Below are positions 61,640 through 64,000 of a stretch of DNA of 64,000 bases, one piece after another; the first letter of the stretch is position 1, and the number at the start of each line of letters is the position of its first letter. Position numbers and translations under genes: made by a program. Source of the DNA: Bugulina stolonifera (lineage: Eukaryota > Bryozoa > Gymnolaemata > Cheilostomatida > Bugulidae); the NCBI GenBank assembly GCA_935421135.1, contig OW285193.1, forward strand, positions 10,216,099 through 10,280,098, read 5' to 3'. The notes beneath the pieces are model-generated. The model made no database searches, was not told the DNA's origin, and was given only the letters and a program-made list of their open reading frames with translations.

Positions 61640-61750
61640 TGTCTTAAAATATTATCTGCCTTACATTATCAAACTTCTCGAAGCAGCTTTTGATGCAAAA
61701 GGTGTGCCAGCACACACAGAGCACCTGCTAAGATATGTAACCACTTCGCC
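61640..61750 (-). pseudogene. N-terminal exon, tandem family member IV (broken)
   Basis: The minus strand keeps TYLSRCSVCAG and, after a frameshift, IKSCFEKFDNVRQIIF. The start codon position reads GTT ACA instead of ATG, and the donor GTAAGTTG is not intact. HP13-HP9 lie leftward. It is the most decayed member, although it neighbours the largest hairpin cluster. Confidence 0.45.
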
Positions 61751-62642
61751 AAGTAACATAATATATACATGTATGTGCCAAATGGATAAATGTTAAAGGT
61801 TGAATATGACACAGGAAGTTGCGCTGGTCAAGCAGTGGTATAGATTGGTGCGTGTGCACTGCATACAAGTACATTAGCATTGCACTCTTGGTGATCAATG
61901 CTGATCATTAGCAAGTCACATTGCACTTGTAGAACCCACTATATCTCTACAAAGATCATCCATTTTAATACTAAGTCAGCAATGCCCATCACAGATACAT
62001 GATATTCTTCTTCACTCAGTTTAATTTGGGAGCCGAGTTCATGATCTCACATTACATGTATGTACACACTGCATTGCAATCTCTCAATGCTATTTTTTCC
62101 AGCTGTCCGCTGTGAACAGCTGGACTTCAAGCTGTTTACATTGGGAGGGTAAACCAGAAAAAAAATGCTCTACATAATTTACTATTATGAATTGCAGCTG
62201 GTAAGTTTTATGATTTTCCCTGGCCTTCTTCTTGCTGGAAGTAAAAAAGCTGACTTTTTTTAGCAGATACAGCATTTTATCTCACAACACCACAGTATAG
62301 AAGATAACTACATATTTCTTTCTCTATGCCTGTACATTGTGGCGTATAACACTGTGTACATGTAATAAAACCAGAAGGCGAAAACATGCAATATACTACA
62401 GTACTAACACATTCATATTCAGGGTTGGACAACGGTAATATTACTACTAACGGCTGAGTTGAATCCCAATGCAATCTCAAAAACAAATGAAATAACGCCT
62501 CTATTACTGCAATATCTAGAACTTTGATGATGGTCCATTCCCTTTTTTATGGGAAAAGTCATGAACGCAATACAATTGAGTTTTTCTACTTGGGTTTTTC
62601 AGTGATTATCTCCACATGTATATGATACTAACTGTTTTATAG

Positions 62643-62816
62643 GACATGGTGACACTGATTAAGAACCGTTGCCCAATCTCATTGCTAATGCTGATGTGCC
62701 ATGCTGCTTCAAATGATCAGATCCTCTCTGATAACTATGCCCGAGTACAACTTTCTACTACATATGTACGACCTTCTTACAGCCTCAAACTTTCTGCTAT
62801 GGAAGATTTCCTAGAG
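62643..62816 (+). CDS. Exon Y5 of the tandem array
   Basis: Acceptor ACTGTTTTATAG and donor AGAG/GTAAGT. A frame from the ATG at 62646 is open across the entire exon (MVTLIKNRCPISLLMLMCHA, later VRPSYSLKLSAMEDFLE), unlike Y2 and Y4. The SYSLKL motif corresponds to PYSLQLP in Y1 and Y3. It is the best-preserved Y copy and might be translated. The family is unknown. Confidence 0.4.
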
Positions 62817-62849
62817 GTAAGTAAAGATCATACAATTATGTAATATCTA

Positions 62850-63900
62850 CTAAAACTTTAAGACGAATTGGACATACTGTCTGTATCAAATACAATGTAT
62901 CTTTGTTGCAAGCAGCTTTTTCTAAGCTGTCATGAACTCTGGCTCTGCATCTGTGAAAATAGCCATGTGTAGGTGATTCAGTGCACAGGTCTACACTCTG
63001 GAAAACTTTGTTTTTAAAGGAAGGAATGCTTAACTGGTATAGTGGTAAAATCTTCGACTGCTTTGCTAGGTGATTAAATAACGAGGAGGTTAAGCACGCC
63101 ATAATGAAATATCACTCTGAACCAAAATACGAATCTCATAGCAAAATCATGGTCAACTTATATTTTGCATTCACATATTATTATCTAGAATTGCTGAAGT
63201 GAATGGTCTAACATCATCAGTCATACTCTGATTGTTGAAAGATTACCTCATCAGCAGAGCACCGTAACACTGGAAGAAGATAACTCTTACTTACATCAAA
63301 AAAGTTAGTAACAACATTTGAACATCTTTGTAGCACTAATAGTTTATATACATGAATATTACAACTTTGTTGTGGCTATATTAACTTAAGTACAATATTC
63401 TATTATAGTGTGCATGTAATTGTGCAACATTGTGTTTGTATGGTTAATTAGGAGTCTCCCCATCACAACAATTTTAGATAATAATCATTCAGGTCGTTGT
63501 AATTGGATTAAAACGTTCAGCTTCTAAATTTTCAAATTCCGGATATCTACCACTAATTAAAAGGGCTATGTTCCTCTACAATGTACTTGCATGTTGTACA
63601 ACTTCCAGAGCCAAGAGTAATGGAAGCAGTGCATTGGATGCAAATCATCCTTGTTAAGTCTCCCTATTTTGGTAGGATACTCTGCATTTTGAAACCCTGC
63701 TTCCACTTTGCTAAAAACTCCCCATGTCCTCATGTTTTTACTAAAATAGAGCGTCTAGCATAAAAGCTAACAAATCTTCAAAGATCAGTGGAGGCAATAG
63801 GTTGAAAACCAGTGTCAATTATGATCTTAGCACTGAATAAGCATAGATATTTTCACTATGTACAACAAGAGAAACAATGCTTAGAAAGTTACAAGTTTTT
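62850..63900. other. Stretch without supportable genes
   Basis: One minus-strand 88-codon frame (62836-63102) and a plus frame at 63581-63763 exist but neither has convincing splice or promoter context. The latter may be a diverged continuation of the tandem array. Confidence 0.35.
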
Positions 63901-63904
63901 AACT

Positions 63905-64000
63905 ACAGTAGATCTTGCTTAATTCAAACTCCAAAGGATCACCATAATTGGGTTGAATTTAGCCGAATTAGAATTACATGTGTGGAATCTCTTCATTTTA
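63905..64000. mobile_element. Left end of a second pogo-like MITE (cut by window end)
   Basis: Starts CAGTAGATCTTGCTTAATTC after TA at 63903-63904 and matches the left end of the element at 2014 for about 90 bases with scattered differences. Confidence 0.7.

Overview
The window is eukaryotic and looks like a metazoan, probably a marine invertebrate. It is AT-rich, has no bacterial-style operons, and shows short exons bounded by GT-AG introns. Words built on TACATGTA are conspicuously frequent. A demosponge-like compact genome would fit, but that is a guess. Nearly all long open frames are either repeat-derived or shadows; the real genes are split into small exons, so they were rebuilt by hand from splice sites and reading-frame phase.

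Layout. 1-6.3 kb: mostly intergenic or intronic, with a fold-back palindrome (1037-1071), a pogo-like MITE (2014-2455) and isolated exon-like pieces. 6.4-17.5 kb: a tandemly duplicated, decayed gene-fragment family (unit spacing about 2.4 kb) whose copies keep splice sites but carry different breaks. 17.5-23.4 kb: little that can be called. 23.5-33.5 kb: an eight-exon minus-strand gene (280 aa, phases consistent throughout, family not recognised). Its first intron contains a 6.35-kb minisatellite of about 151 copies of a 42-bp unit, with exact periodicity and three open reading frames over the two strands. 33.9-36.3 kb: two or three small candidate genes, one with a signal peptide. 37.9-39.2 kb: a hAT-like non-autonomous element followed within a few bases by a degraded LINE reverse-transcriptase fragment. 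40.7-63 kb: a tandem array of 5-7 kb units with repeated plus-strand exons, a repeated minus-strand N-terminal exon, and a family of at least 13 imperfect hairpins with conserved loops and covarying stems. A 249-bp tandem repeat and an 813-bp TA-flanked MITE are inserted in it.

The most unusual system is the hairpin family at 42.4-61.2 kb. The hairpins occur in four clusters, each just downstream (on the minus strand) of a copy of the same N-terminal exon. The stem base and loop motif are conserved while the middle of the stem changes in a paired fashion. Substitutions that break Watson-Crick pairing more often remain G-U compatible on the minus strand than on the plus strand (about 21 against 9 by hand count). 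This suggests intronic structured RNAs, though a MITE-like origin is not excluded. The second highlight is the intronic 42-bp megaminisatellite. No protein in the window could be assigned to a known family except the LINE fragment.
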